The notes under the pieces are model-generated. The model was given only the letters and a program-made list of their open reading frames with translations, made no database searches and had not been told where the DNA came from. The position numbers and the translations under genes are program-made. From NCBI GenBank assembly GCA_034667405.1, contig JAXDJX010000024.1, positions 1-64,000 of the forward strand: 64,000 nt of DNA. The letters are read 5' to 3'. Of the stretch, positions 25,466 through 33,731 are shown in pieces. Numbering within the stretch: the first letter of the stretch is position 1; every line of letters starts with the position of its first letter. Source of the DNA: JANXVR01 sp034667405 (GTDB lineage: Bacteria; Actinomycetota; UBA4738; HRBIN12).

Positions 25466-26686
25466 GTGCCCATCATCGTGCAGAAATACGGCGGAACCTC
25501 GGTCGGAACCGTGGAACGGGTCCAGGCCGTCGCCGACCGAGTGGTGCGCGCGCGCGAGGCCGGCAACGACGTCGTGGTCGTCGTGAGCGCCATGGGCGAC
25601 ACCACCGACGAACTCCTGGCGATGGCCAACGAGGTTGCGGCCGTCCCCGATCCCCGCGAGCTGGACATGCTCCTCACCGCCGGCGAACGCATCGCGATGT
25701 CGCTGCTGGGGATCGCGATCAACGCGCGAGGGTGCAAGGCTGCGAGCTACACCGGCAGCCAAGCGGGGATCATCACCGATACCCAGCACGGCGCCGCCAA
25801 GATCCGCGAGATCCGCCCGAAACGGGTCATCGAAGCGCTCGCCGATGGCAACGTCGTGGTGCTGGCCGGGTTCCAAGGGTTGTCCGAGCAGTACGAGATC
25901 ACGACGCTCGGGCGGGGCGGTTCGGACCTGACGGCAGTGGCCATGGCCGGAGCGGTCGGCGCCGACGTGTGCGAGATCTACACCGACGTAGCCGGCATCT
26001 TCACCGCCGACCCGCGCCTCGTCCCGGACGCTCGGAAGATCAGCAACATCAGTTACGACGACATGCTGGAACTCGCCGCCGCCGGCGCGAAGATCCTCCA
26101 GTCGCGGAGCGTGGAGTACGCTCGCCGCCACGGTGTGAAGCTGCACGTTCGGTCGACGTTCGAGGATTCCGTGGGTACCTGGGTCCAGGAGATGAGTGAG
26201 GACGAGATGGAAGGTGTCTTGATCAGTGGTGCGGCGCTCGACGTCGAAGAGGCGAAGGTGACGCTGGACCGCGTCCCCGACCGCCCCGGCGTGGCCGCAA
26301 CCGTGTTCCGCGCCCTGGCGGACGAAGGCATCAACGTCGACATGATCGTCCAGAACGTGTCCCACGACGGTGCCACGGACCTCTCGTTCACCGCGCCGCG
26401 AGCCGACATCGCCCGGCTGGGTGCGTTGTTGGACCGGGTCACGAAGGAGATCGGCGCACCGCAGTACTCGATCGACGACAACATCGCCAAGATCTCGTTG
26501 GTCGGCGCCGGCATGAAATCCCACCCGGGCGTGGCCGCCGACATGTTCGACTGCCTGGCCGCGGAGAAGATCAACATCGAGATGATCTCCACCTCGCCCA
26601 TCCGGATCAGCTGCGTCATCCGCCGCGACGACGGAGAACTCGCCCTGCGTACCGTCCACAAGACGTTCGGGTTAGACGCCGAGTAG
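25466..26686 (+). CDS. lysC: Aspartate kinase
   Basis: Phosphorylates L-aspartate, the first step to lysine, threonine, methionine and diaminopimelate; 406 residues. GTG at 25466, preceded by AGGAG, begins VPIIVQKYGGTSVG, the nucleotide-binding motif of the family. Two C-terminal ACT domains ('VPDRPGVAATVFRALADEGI' and 'MKSHPGVAADMFDCLAAEKI') provide allosteric control, usually by lysine and threonine. The next gene, asd, is the next enzyme of the pathway. A much longer open frame upstream overlaps the opposite-strand dehydrogenase and is not real. Confidence 0.96.
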   Translation: MPIIVQKYGGTSVGTVERVQAVADRVVRAREAGNDVVVVVSAMGDTTDELLAMANEVAAVPDPRELDMLLTAGERIAMSLLGIAINARGCKAASYTGSQAGIITDTQHGAAKIREIRPKRVIEALADGNVVVLAGFQGLSEQYEITTLGRGGSDLTAVAMAGAVGADVCEIYTDVAGIFTADPRLVPDARKISNISYDDMLELAAAGAKILQSRSVEYARRHGVKLHVRSTFEDSVGTWVQEMSEDEMEGVLISGAALDVEEAKVTLDRVPDRPGVAATVFRALADEGINVDMIVQNVSHDGATDLSFTAPRADIARLGALLDRVTKEIGAPQYSIDDNIAKISLVGAGMKSHPGVAADMFDCLAAEKINIEMISTSPIRISCVIRRDDGELALRTVHKTFGLDAE

Positions 26687-26712
26687 CTCCCCGGCGCCCC
26701 GTGTGCCGTTGG

Positions 26713-26718
26713 TAGGGT
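26713..26718 (+). promoter_or_regulatory. Candidate -10 hexamer of asd (leaderless)
   Basis: TAGGGT, 7 bases before the ATG at 26726; no ribosome-binding site between, so asd may have its own leaderless transcript besides read-through from lysC. Confidence 0.4.
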
Positions 26719-26725
26719 TGGCGGC

Positions 26726-27751
26726 ATGAAGGTCGCCGTCGTTGGAGCCACCGGAGCGGTCGGTCGGGAGATGACCCGGATCCTCGCTGAACGGGACTTT
26801 CCGGTCGATGAGTTCTTGCCGCTCGCCTCCGCTCGGAGCGCCGGCGGGGCGGTTTCCTTCCGCGGCCGGGACCACACCATCGTCGAACTGTCGGTGGATG
26901 CGTTGCGGGGTACCGATGTTGCGCTGGTCTCCGCCGGTGCGACCGTGAGCCGCGCGTTCGTCCCGCAGGCCGCCACGAACGGCACAACGTGCATCGATAA
27001 CTCGAGCGCCTTCCGGATGGACCCGGCCGTGCCGCTGGTCGTTCCCGACGTGAACCCCGACGCCCTCGACGGCGATCCGAAGATCATCAGCGTGCCGAAC
27101 TGCACCACCATCACCGCCGTGCTCCCGCTCGGTCCGCTGCATCGTGCCGCCGGTCTCACCGATCTCAGCCTCAGCAGCTACCAATCGGTGAGCGGCGCCG
27201 GGCATCGCGGTGTCAGCGAGCTCGCCGAGCAGATCGAGAAGCTCCACGGCCACGAAGACGAACTCACCCACCCCGAGCCCGGCATGCTCCCGTCGGGCCC
27301 GGTGTTCGGCAAGACCATCGCCTACAACGTCCTGGCCAAGATCGGCGAGTTCGAAGCGGGCGGCTACACCGGCGAAGAAGCCAAGATGATGGCCGAACCG
27401 CGGAAGATCCTGGGGCTTCCCGACCTCCGAGTGGTGGCCACGAGCGTGCGCGTCCCGGTGCCCGTCGGCCACGCGGTGTCGATGATCGCCGAGTTCTCCC
27501 GCGCGATCACCCCCGACGAGGCCCGTGAGATCCTCAGCGACGCACCCGGCGTCATCCTGCGCGATGACCCCGAGAACGGTGTCTACCCCTCGCCCCTGGA
27601 ATCCGCCGGCGGCGATCACGCCCTGGTCGGCCGCATCCGCCAGGTCGAACACAACCCCAATGCCCTGGTCCTCTTCAGCTGCGCCGACAACCTCCGCCAG
27701 GGCGCCGCGTTGACCGCAGTCCTCATCGCCGAACGACTGTTCGCGCGGTAG
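26726..27751 (+). CDS. asd: Aspartate-semialdehyde dehydrogenase
   Basis: Reduces aspartyl phosphate with NADPH to aspartate semialdehyde; 341 residues. NADP-binding 'VAVVGATGAVGREM' at residues 3-16, catalytic cysteine C126 in SVPNCTTIT, and substrate-binding 'SYQSVSGAGHRGVSEL'. The 40-base gap after lysC and a possible own promoter suggest flexible expression. Supplies the diaminopimelate and threonine/methionine branches. Confidence 0.96.
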   Translation: MKVAVVGATGAVGREMTRILAERDFPVDEFLPLASARSAGGAVSFRGRDHTIVELSVDALRGTDVALVSAGATVSRAFVPQAATNGTTCIDNSSAFRMDPAVPLVVPDVNPDALDGDPKIISVPNCTTITAVLPLGPLHRAAGLTDLSLSSYQSVSGAGHRGVSELAEQIEKLHGHEDELTHPEPGMLPSGPVFGKTIAYNVLAKIGEFEAGGYTGEEAKMMAEPRKILGLPDLRVVATSVRVPVPVGHAVSMIAEFSRAITPDEAREILSDAPGVILRDDPENGVYPSPLESAGGDHALVGRIRQVEHNPNALVLFSCADNLRQGAALTAVLIAERLFAR

Positions 27752-27754
27752 GGG

Positions 27755-28252
27755 CTAGTTGTCGTCAGTGGGTTGCCCGCCGGGGGAGACGTCTTCGATC
27801 AGCGGTTTCACGAACCATCGGCCGTAGTCGCTCCACCCTTCGCGCTTGTAGAAGGCGAGTGAATCCTCGCGCCATGAAGCAGTGGTGAGCGCCATCCGGA
27901 AACAGCCGCGTTTGCGCGCGAGGGATTCCGCGCGGTCAAGTAACGCTTTCCCGACGCGTTTACCACGCGCACGTTCCGTCACCACCAGATCGTTCACGCG
28001 CGCCTGCGGCCGGTGATCGCCCAAGCGCTGGCGGTACTCCATGTCGCACACGCCGACGACGGCACCGTCGTCGTCCGCGACCAGGGTCACCGTGTGCAGC
28101 TGACGAAGATGCCCGCCGAACTGCAACTGGTGCGTGGTGTCCTCCGCGGTACCGGTCGCCACGCCGCGCCCGAGTTCGACCAAGAGTCCGGCAACAGCGG
28201 GCCAATCCTCGGGCTTCGCGAACCGGACGATGACGTCGCTCAAGCCGGGCAC
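27755..28252 (-). CDS. GNAT-family N-acetyltransferase
   Basis: 165 residues from GTG 28252, overlapping the end of the MazG-like gene by 13 bases. Acetyl-CoA-binding region 'VVTERARGKRVGKALLDRAE' and the downstream 'SLAFYKREGWSDYGRWF' strand are standard for GNATs. Acceptor unknown. Probably translated together with the MazG-like gene. Confidence 0.8.
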   Translation of the reverse strand: MPGLSDVIVRFAKPEDWPAVAGLLVELGRGVATGTAEDTTHQLQFGGHLRQLHTVTLVADDDGAVVGVCDMEYRQRLGDHRPQARVNDLVVTERARGKRVGKALLDRAESLARKRGCFRMALTTASWREDSLAFYKREGWSDYGRWFVKPLIEDVSPGGQPTDDN

Positions 28253-28524
28253 TCACACGGCGAGTGGTGACACTTCGGGCAGCCGTTGGCATACCGCGCA
28301 GCGGCCTTCTCCAGATCGACGCCCTCCAGGTTCGCCAGCGACGTCAGCCACGCCAATACATCCCCGAACTCGTGTTCCAGGTTCTCGCGGTCCTGTGTCC
28401 TCAGCGCTCGCGCCAGCTCGCCGACTTCCTCAGTGAGCCAGCGGAAGGTAGCGTCCCGGCCACGCGCAGAATCGCGCGCCACGTACGTGGCCCGCATCTG
28501 CTCCTGGAAGTCCGACAGCTCCAT
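28240..28524 (-). CDS. MazG-like nucleotide pyrophosphohydrolase with cysteine-rich tail
   Basis: 94 residues. The metal-binding EExxE...ExxD pattern is complete: E32, E33, E36 and E52, D55 ('WLTEEVGELARAL', 'LEHEFGDVLAW'). All-alpha NTP pyrophosphohydrolases of this fold remove non-canonical or excess nucleoside triphosphates. The last 14 residues, 'CPKCHHSPCECPA', form a compact cysteine/histidine cluster that could bind zinc. TACACT lies 6 bases before the ATG, with no ribosome-binding site. Confidence 0.8.
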   Translation of the reverse strand: MELSDFQEQMRATYVARDSARGRDATFRWLTEEVGELARALRTQDRENLEHEFGDVLAWLTSLANLEGVDLEKAAARYANGCPKCHHSPCECPA

Positions 28525-28530
28525 CCGCCG

Positions 28531-28536
28531 AGTGTA
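28531..28536 (-). promoter_or_regulatory. Candidate -10 hexamer of the MazG-like gene (leaderless)
   Basis: TACACT on the minus strand, 6 bases before the ATG at 28524. Confidence 0.4.
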
Positions 28537-28568
28537 TCGACGGCCTCCGGAGCCCCCAGAACGGACAC

Positions 28569-28598
28569 TTGTCTACCAAGTGGTAGATGGGGCATAAT
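28569..28598 (+). promoter_or_regulatory. Promoter of the acyl-CoA reductase operon, probably leaderless
   Basis: TTGTCT (28569-28574) and CATAAT (28593-28598) are separated by 18 bases, a good sigma-70-type pair. The GTG start is only 7 bases after the -10, so transcription should begin at or next to the start codon. Confidence 0.6.
28572..28587. promoter_or_regulatory. Palindromic operator between -35 and -10
   Basis: TCTACCA-AG-TGGTAGA is a perfect 7+7 inverted repeat occupying the spacer of the operon promoter. Occupancy would block RNA polymerase. The obvious candidate ligand is the TetR-family protein at the end of the same operon (34645-35256), an inference. Confidence 0.6.
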
Positions 28599-28605
28599 CT
28601 GCCGC

Positions 28606-30915
28606 GTGGTAGAGAACGGCGAGGCAGCCAAGGTCCATCCTTCGATCGTCGAGGCGCTGTCCGGCAAGCGTCTCCTCCTCACGGGCGTGACCGGATTCCT
28701 GGGGCAGGTCGTGTTGGAACGCTTGCTGCTGGACTTCCCCGACACCAAGGTTGTGTTGCTTGTTCGGAGCCAAACCGGCTCGACCAGCGAGCAGCGCGTC
28801 GACTACCTGATGCGTAAGCCCGCGTTCGCCGTTTTGCGCGAACGTCACGGCGAGCAGGGTCTTCTGGACCATCTTCACGCCCACGTGGAGGTGGTCGACG
28901 GCGACTTCAGCCGCGGCATCCCGGACATCCCGGGCGACCTGGACATCACGATCCACTCGGCGGCGACCGTGAGCTTCGACCCACCGATCGACGAGGGGTT
29001 CCAGACCAATCTCCTTGGCGCGCTGAATCTCTACGAAGGGGTCCTGGCCGCCGGCAACCGTCCGAACCTTCTCCATGTGTCGACGGCGTATGTCGCCGGC
29101 GTGCAGAAGGGCGTGATCCCGGAGGGTCCACTCGATCATCGGGTCGATTACCGCATGGAGGCAGAGCTGGCGCTTCAGGCCCGCAAGGACGTCGAAGCCG
29201 CGAGCCGCCGTCCCGAGATGCTCGACGAGTTCATCGCCAAGGCGAAGGACGAACACTCCCGTGCCGGTCCCCGCACCGTGGCCGACGATTCCGAGGAACG
29301 CCGCAAGCAGTGGGTGACGAAACGCCTGGTGCAATACGGCCGTGCCCGCGCCCAGTCCCTGGGCTGGCCCGACGTCTACACCTTCACGAAAGCCATGGGC
29401 GAACGCGCCGTCGAGGACCTCGCCCACCGCGAGGGCTTGAGCCTCTCCATCGTGCGGCCGTCGATCATCGAGAGTGCGCTCACGCATCCGGCGCCGGGTT
29501 GGATCGACGGCTTCAAGATGGCCGACCCCATCATCCGAGCTTTCGGGTTGGGGCAGATCCCCGAGTTCCCGGGCATCGCCGAGGGCATCGTCGACATCAT
29601 CCCCGTCGACTTCGTGGTGAACGCGATGTTGGCGGTCGCGGCGAACCCATCCGAACCCGGCGAACCCGCGCACTACAACGTCAGCTCGGGTAGCCGGAAC
29701 CCCCTGCGATTCTACGAGCTGTATGAATACGTGAAGGAGTTATTCGAGGCACATCCGTTGCCGGAGAAGGGACGTGGGGAGCACAAGGTTCCGGAGTGGA
29801 CGTTCCCGGGGAACCTCACTGTCGAGAAGTTGCTCCGGCGGGCGGAGAAGCTCACCGACGTGGCCGAGAAGGTGGTCACGCATCTGCCGAAGTCCAAGCA
29901 GATGCGCGATGCCGTCGACCGCGTGGACAAGGACATCGCGCGCGTCGACTTCGTGAAGCGGTATTCGGATCTGTACGGCATCTACACAGAGACCGAGGTG
30001 GTCTACACCGACGACCGCGTGTTCGCGCTATGGAATTCTCTGAGCGTCGAGGATCAAGCGAAGTTCCCGTTCGACGCGACGATGGTCGATTGGAAGTACT
30101 ACCTGCGCGACGTGCATTCGCCCGCGGTCACACAGTCACTTCGCGAGCTGAGCAAGCGCGATCGCGACAAGCCCGCCGTCCAGATCAAGGAACGGGAACA
30201 GCCGGTCGCGGCCGTGTTCGACATGGAGGGGACGATCATCTCGTCAAACGTGGTGGAGTCCTACGTGTGGACGCGCATGGCCGACCTCGAGCCGGACGAA
30301 TGGCCCAGGGAGCTGGTGAGTGTGTTCGGCCGCGTGCCCGGCTACCTCCAGATCGACCGGCGCGATCGCGGTGACTTCCTCCGGACCTTCTTCCGCCGGT
30401 ATGAGGGCGCGAGCGTCGCGGGCGTGCAGGAGCTGATCGACCATCACGTGGGCGAATACATGCTCCAGAAGGCGTCCGCCGCCTCGATCCGCCGGGTGCG
30501 CGAACATCGGGCGGCCGGACACCGGACCATCCTCATCACGGCCGCCGCCGAGGCGTTCGTGCAGCCGCTGGCCCCGTTGTTCGACATCGTGATCGGCGCG
30601 GAGCTGGAGGAGCGCGACGGGCGCTACACCGGGTTCATGTCCGCGCCCCCGTTGGTTGGGGAGGCCCGCGCCGCGTGGCTCAAGCGCTACTGCATGCAGG
30701 AGGCCATCGACCCGAAGCACTGCTACGCGTACGCGGACTCCTACTCGGATCTCCCGCTCCTGCGCGCGGTCGGGAACCCGGTCGCGGTGTCGCCCGACTC
30801 AGCGCTGTATCGCTACGCGAAACGCAAGCGGTGGCCCATCGAGGAGTGGAGCATGGCGAAGTCCATGCCCAAGGTTCGTTTCCCCAAGCCGCTCGACACC
30901 ATGAGGAACTTCTGA
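28606..30915 (+). CDS. Fatty acyl-CoA reductase-like protein fused to a HAD-IB hydrolase domain
   Basis: 769 residues from GTG 28606. Domain 1 (about 15-400) is an extended short-chain dehydrogenase of the fatty acyl-CoA reductase/'male sterility' type: TGVTGFLG at 26-33, 'ATVSFDPPIDEGFQTNLLGA', the catalytic YxxxK in 'VYTFTKAMGE', and 'SIVRPSIIESALTHPAPGW'. A linker domain (about 400-530) follows. Domain 2 (about 535-750) is HAD class IB: motif I 'FDMEGT' with D539 and E541, 'ILITAAAEAF', 'YADSYSDLPLL'. Phosphatases of this class have Asp where E541 is. Expected activity: NADPH reduction of a fatty acyl thioester to aldehyde or alcohol. The HAD role is unclear. First gene of the operon. Confidence 0.85.
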   Translation: MVENGEAAKVHPSIVEALSGKRLLLTGVTGFLGQVVLERLLLDFPDTKVVLLVRSQTGSTSEQRVDYLMRKPAFAVLRERHGEQGLLDHLHAHVEVVDGDFSRGIPDIPGDLDITIHSAATVSFDPPIDEGFQTNLLGALNLYEGVLAAGNRPNLLHVSTAYVAGVQKGVIPEGPLDHRVDYRMEAELALQARKDVEAASRRPEMLDEFIAKAKDEHSRAGPRTVADDSEERRKQWVTKRLVQYGRARAQSLGWPDVYTFTKAMGERAVEDLAHREGLSLSIVRPSIIESALTHPAPGWIDGFKMADPIIRAFGLGQIPEFPGIAEGIVDIIPVDFVVNAMLAVAANPSEPGEPAHYNVSSGSRNPLRFYELYEYVKELFEAHPLPEKGRGEHKVPEWTFPGNLTVEKLLRRAEKLTDVAEKVVTHLPKSKQMRDAVDRVDKDIARVDFVKRYSDLYGIYTETEVVYTDDRVFALWNSLSVEDQAKFPFDATMVDWKYYLRDVHSPAVTQSLRELSKRDRDKPAVQIKEREQPVAAVFDMEGTIISSNVVESYVWTRMADLEPDEWPRELVSVFGRVPGYLQIDRRDRGDFLRTFFRRYEGASVAGVQELIDHHVGEYMLQKASAASIRRVREHRAAGHRTILITAAAEAFVQPLAPLFDIVIGAELEERDGRYTGFMSAPPLVGEARAAWLKRYCMQEAIDPKHCYAYADSYSDLPLLRAVGNPVAVSPDSALYRYAKRKRWPIEEWSMAKSMPKVRFPKPLDTMRNF

Positions 30916-32123
30916 TGGCCCTTGCGCTGGAGCTCTATCGGAGCGTCCCGAAGTATGTGGGCGCCCGCGTGCTCAGTGGCAAGGCCCCCGGCCTGGTCTC
31001 CGGACCCCTGGCGCCGCTTCGCCTCTCCACGTTGCGGGACCCGGTGCCGCGCAAGGACGGGTGGGCGCGCCTCAAGCCCAGGCTGAGCGGGATCTGCGGC
31101 TCCGACCTGGCCACGCTGTCGGGCCAGTCTTCGTTCTACTTCTCACCGCTCGTCTCGCTGCCGTTCGTCCCGGGGCATGAGGTGGTGGGCGAACTCCTCG
31201 ACGATTGCGGACAGCACAAGGCCGGTCAGCGCGTGGTGCTATCCAGTGTCTTGGGGTGCGCGGCCCGCGGCTTGGACGATCTCTGCGCGAACTGCGCTTC
31301 CGGTCAGTACGGGCGTTGCGACCGCGTGACCATCGGCGACCTCAAAGCCGGGTTACAGACCGGCTACTGCGCCGACACGGGTGGTGGATGGAGCCGGATG
31401 ATGCTGGCCCATCGTTCGCAGGTGTGGGCGGTGCCCGACGGTATGGACGATCGGATGGCCGTCCTTCTCGAACCCTTCGCGTGCGCGATCCACGCTGCCC
31501 TTCGCGCGAACATCCAGCCCGACGACTCCGTGCTCATCATCGGTGCGGGAACGGTAGGCATCCTCACGCTCATCGCCGTGAAGGCGCTCACACCCGCGGG
31601 GCGCGTGGTGGTCGCGGCGAAGCACGAACGGCAGCGCGCGGCGGCACGCGAAGCCGGCGCGGACGAGGTCGTTGAGCCTCAGCACACCGCGAAAGCTGTG
31701 CGGCGCATCAGTCATGGCGTGAAGCTCCATCCCGAGCGGGGGCAGGACTTCGTCCTCGGGGGGATGGATGCAGTCATCGAATGCGTCGGGTCGCCCGGCG
31801 GCCTTGACCTTGCGCTCCGCACCGCGCGCGCGGGTGGTCGCGTGGTGTTGGGTGGGATCCCCGGACCGGGCGCCGACCTGACCCCGCTCTGGTTCCGCGA
31901 GCTGGAACTGGTGGGCGCCTACACCAGCGCGATGGAAGAGACGCAGGATGGCCCCCGCCATTCGTTCGCCATGGCGCTGGAATTGGCGAGCCGGATGCCC
32001 TCGCTCGCCGACATGGTTGGCGCGACGTACCCGTTGGATCGGTGGCGCGACGCCATCGACCACGCGATGTCGGCCGGAAAGCTCGGAACCTTCAAGGTGG
32101 CCTTCGCGCCGCAGGACAACTAG
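30915..32123 (+). CDS. Zinc-dependent medium-chain alcohol dehydrogenase-like protein
   Basis: 402 residues; the ATG at 30915 shares a base with the preceding stop (TGATG). GroES domain with catalytic zinc ligands C in 'LSGICGSDLATL' and HE in 'VPGHEVVGEL', structural cysteines in 'LDDLCANCASGQYGRC', and nucleotide motif 'VLIIGAGTVGILTLIAV'. Longer than typical (about 350), with an insertion after the catalytic region. A plausible partner of the upstream reductase, interconverting a long-chain aldehyde and alcohol, but that is inferred from position only. Confidence 0.82.
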   Translation: MALALELYRSVPKYVGARVLSGKAPGLVSGPLAPLRLSTLRDPVPRKDGWARLKPRLSGICGSDLATLSGQSSFYFSPLVSLPFVPGHEVVGELLDDCGQHKAGQRVVLSSVLGCAARGLDDLCANCASGQYGRCDRVTIGDLKAGLQTGYCADTGGGWSRMMLAHRSQVWAVPDGMDDRMAVLLEPFACAIHAALRANIQPDDSVLIIGAGTVGILTLIAVKALTPAGRVVVAAKHERQRAAAREAGADEVVEPQHTAKAVRRISHGVKLHPERGQDFVLGGMDAVIECVGSPGGLDLALRTARAGGRVVLGGIPGPGADLTPLWFRELELVGAYTSAMEETQDGPRHSFAMALELASRMPSLADMVGATYPLDRWRDAIDHAMSAGKLGTFKVAFAPQDN

Positions 32124-32131
32124 GAGAACGT

Positions 32132-33721
32132 ATGCCAAGGCCCGGATTCGTACTGGAAGTGGACGAGCGGACACCCCCGCTCATGGTGCACCAAGGCGAG
32201 GGCTTCCGGATGCAGAAGCTTCCCTTGGGAACACGGGTGGTCTATGCGCCCGACCCGCTGCCGGGGATGAAGAACGTCATCGGCGCCATCCGCCACGCCC
32301 TGGAGCACCCCACCGGCGACTCCAAGCCACTCCCCGAGCTGCTGGTGGCGGGCATGAAACTCACGATCGCCATCGACGACATCTCCATCCCGCTGCCCCC
32401 GATGACCACCCCCGACATCCGCCAGCGCATCCTGGAGCAGGTCATCGAACTCGCCGCGCGCAAGGGAGTAGAGGACATCGAGATCATCGTCGCGACCGCA
32501 CTCCATCGCCGGATGACCGGCGAGGAGATCCGGCGCGCGGTGGGAGAGCGGGTCTACCGCAGCTTCTATCCGAAACAGCTCTACAACTTCGACGCGGAGG
32601 ACAAGGACGCCCTCACCTACATCGGCAAGACCGACAAGGGCGAGGACGTGGAGATCAGCAAGCGCGCCGCCGACTCCGATCTCATCGTCTACGTCAACAT
32701 CAACCTGGTGGCCATGGACGGCGGCCACAAGTCGGTCGCGGTGGGCCTGGCCAGTTACAAGTCGCTGAAGCACCACCACAACGTGGAGACCATGCTGCAC
32801 TCGAAGAGCTATATGGATCCGCGCGAAGGGCACAGCGCCATCAACGACTCGGTCGTGCGGATGGGGCGGCTCCTGGCGGCGAGCGGCGTGAAGATCTTCC
32901 AGATCGAGACCACGCTGAACTCAGAGACCTTCCCGAAGAACCTCGGCTTCTTGAACAAGCGCGAGTGGGAGTGGTCCACCTACGACCAGGGCTTGATGAT
33001 GGCGGCGAAGAAGGGCAACGACGTTGCGCCGCCGCGTGTTCGCCGGGAATTCTTCCGCCGGATCGAGGCGCCGTACAAGCTCACCAGCATCCAGGGCGGC
33101 GAAGTCGAGGCCGTCCACGATCTCACGCTCGCCAACGTGCACAAGCAGCAACTGGTTGAGGTCAACGGGCAATCCGACATCCTGATCCTGGGGTTGCCTT
33201 ACATCGGTCCTTATAACGTGAACTCGGTCCTGAACCCCATCCTTGTCCATTGCCTGGGGCTCGGCTACCTGTTCAACCTCTACCGGAACAAGCCGCTGGT
33301 GAAGCCGGGCGGCGCCGTCATCATGTTCCATCCGGTTCCGTGGGAGTTCGATCAGGTGAAGCACCCGAGCTACATCGATTTCTTCGAAGAGGTCTTGGCG
33401 GAGACAACCGACCCGGCGACCATGGAGTCGAAGTTCGAGGAGAAGTACGCGACCGATCCGTGGTACCAACACCTGTACCGAACCTCGCACGCGTATCACG
33501 GCGTGCACCCGTTCTACATGTGGTACTGGGGAGCGCACGGGCGCGACCATGCGGGCGATGTCATCTTCGTCGGCGGCGATCCGAAGTCCGTGGCGCGGCT
33601 GGGCTACCGGCGCGCCGACTCGCTCCGCGACGCCATCGAGATGGCGAAGGACACGGTGGGTCAGAGCCCATCCATGACCTACTTCCACGCGCCACCCTTG
33701 ATGATCGCAGACGTGCGGTGA
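32132..33721 (+). CDS. LarA-like (DUF2088) protein, possible nickel-pincer enzyme relative
   Basis: 529 residues; ATG with AGGAGA upstream. The N-terminal DUF2088 region has 'LTIAIDDISIPLPP' and the family motif 'ATALHRRMTGEEI'. The 'MDGGHKSVAVG' loop matches the segment of lactate racemase whose lysine carries the nickel pincer cofactor. The histidine that LarA has about ten residues before that lysine is not present, so simple lactate racemisation is unlikely. The C-terminal about 200 residues ('MFHPVPWEFDQVKHPSYIDF', 'GVHPFYMWYWGAHGRDHAGD') are not typical of LarA. Reaction unknown. Confidence 0.75.
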   Translation: MPRPGFVLEVDERTPPLMVHQGEGFRMQKLPLGTRVVYAPDPLPGMKNVIGAIRHALEHPTGDSKPLPELLVAGMKLTIAIDDISIPLPPMTTPDIRQRILEQVIELAARKGVEDIEIIVATALHRRMTGEEIRRAVGERVYRSFYPKQLYNFDAEDKDALTYIGKTDKGEDVEISKRAADSDLIVYVNINLVAMDGGHKSVAVGLASYKSLKHHHNVETMLHSKSYMDPREGHSAINDSVVRMGRLLAASGVKIFQIETTLNSETFPKNLGFLNKREWEWSTYDQGLMMAAKKGNDVAPPRVRREFFRRIEAPYKLTSIQGGEVEAVHDLTLANVHKQQLVEVNGQSDILILGLPYIGPYNVNSVLNPILVHCLGLGYLFNLYRNKPLVKPGGAVIMFHPVPWEFDQVKHPSYIDFFEEVLAETTDPATMESKFEEKYATDPWYQHLYRTSHAYHGVHPFYMWYWGAHGRDHAGDVIFVGGDPKSVARLGYRRADSLRDAIEMAKDTVGQSPSMTYFHAPPLMIADVR

Positions 33722-33731
33722 GGCCCTGACC

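Noticed and set aside
25172..26659. Minus-strand open frame of 495 codons opposite lysC
   Set aside because: Mirror frame of aspartate kinase; composition is His/Asp/Gly/Arg-rich and meaningless, with no ribosome-binding site.
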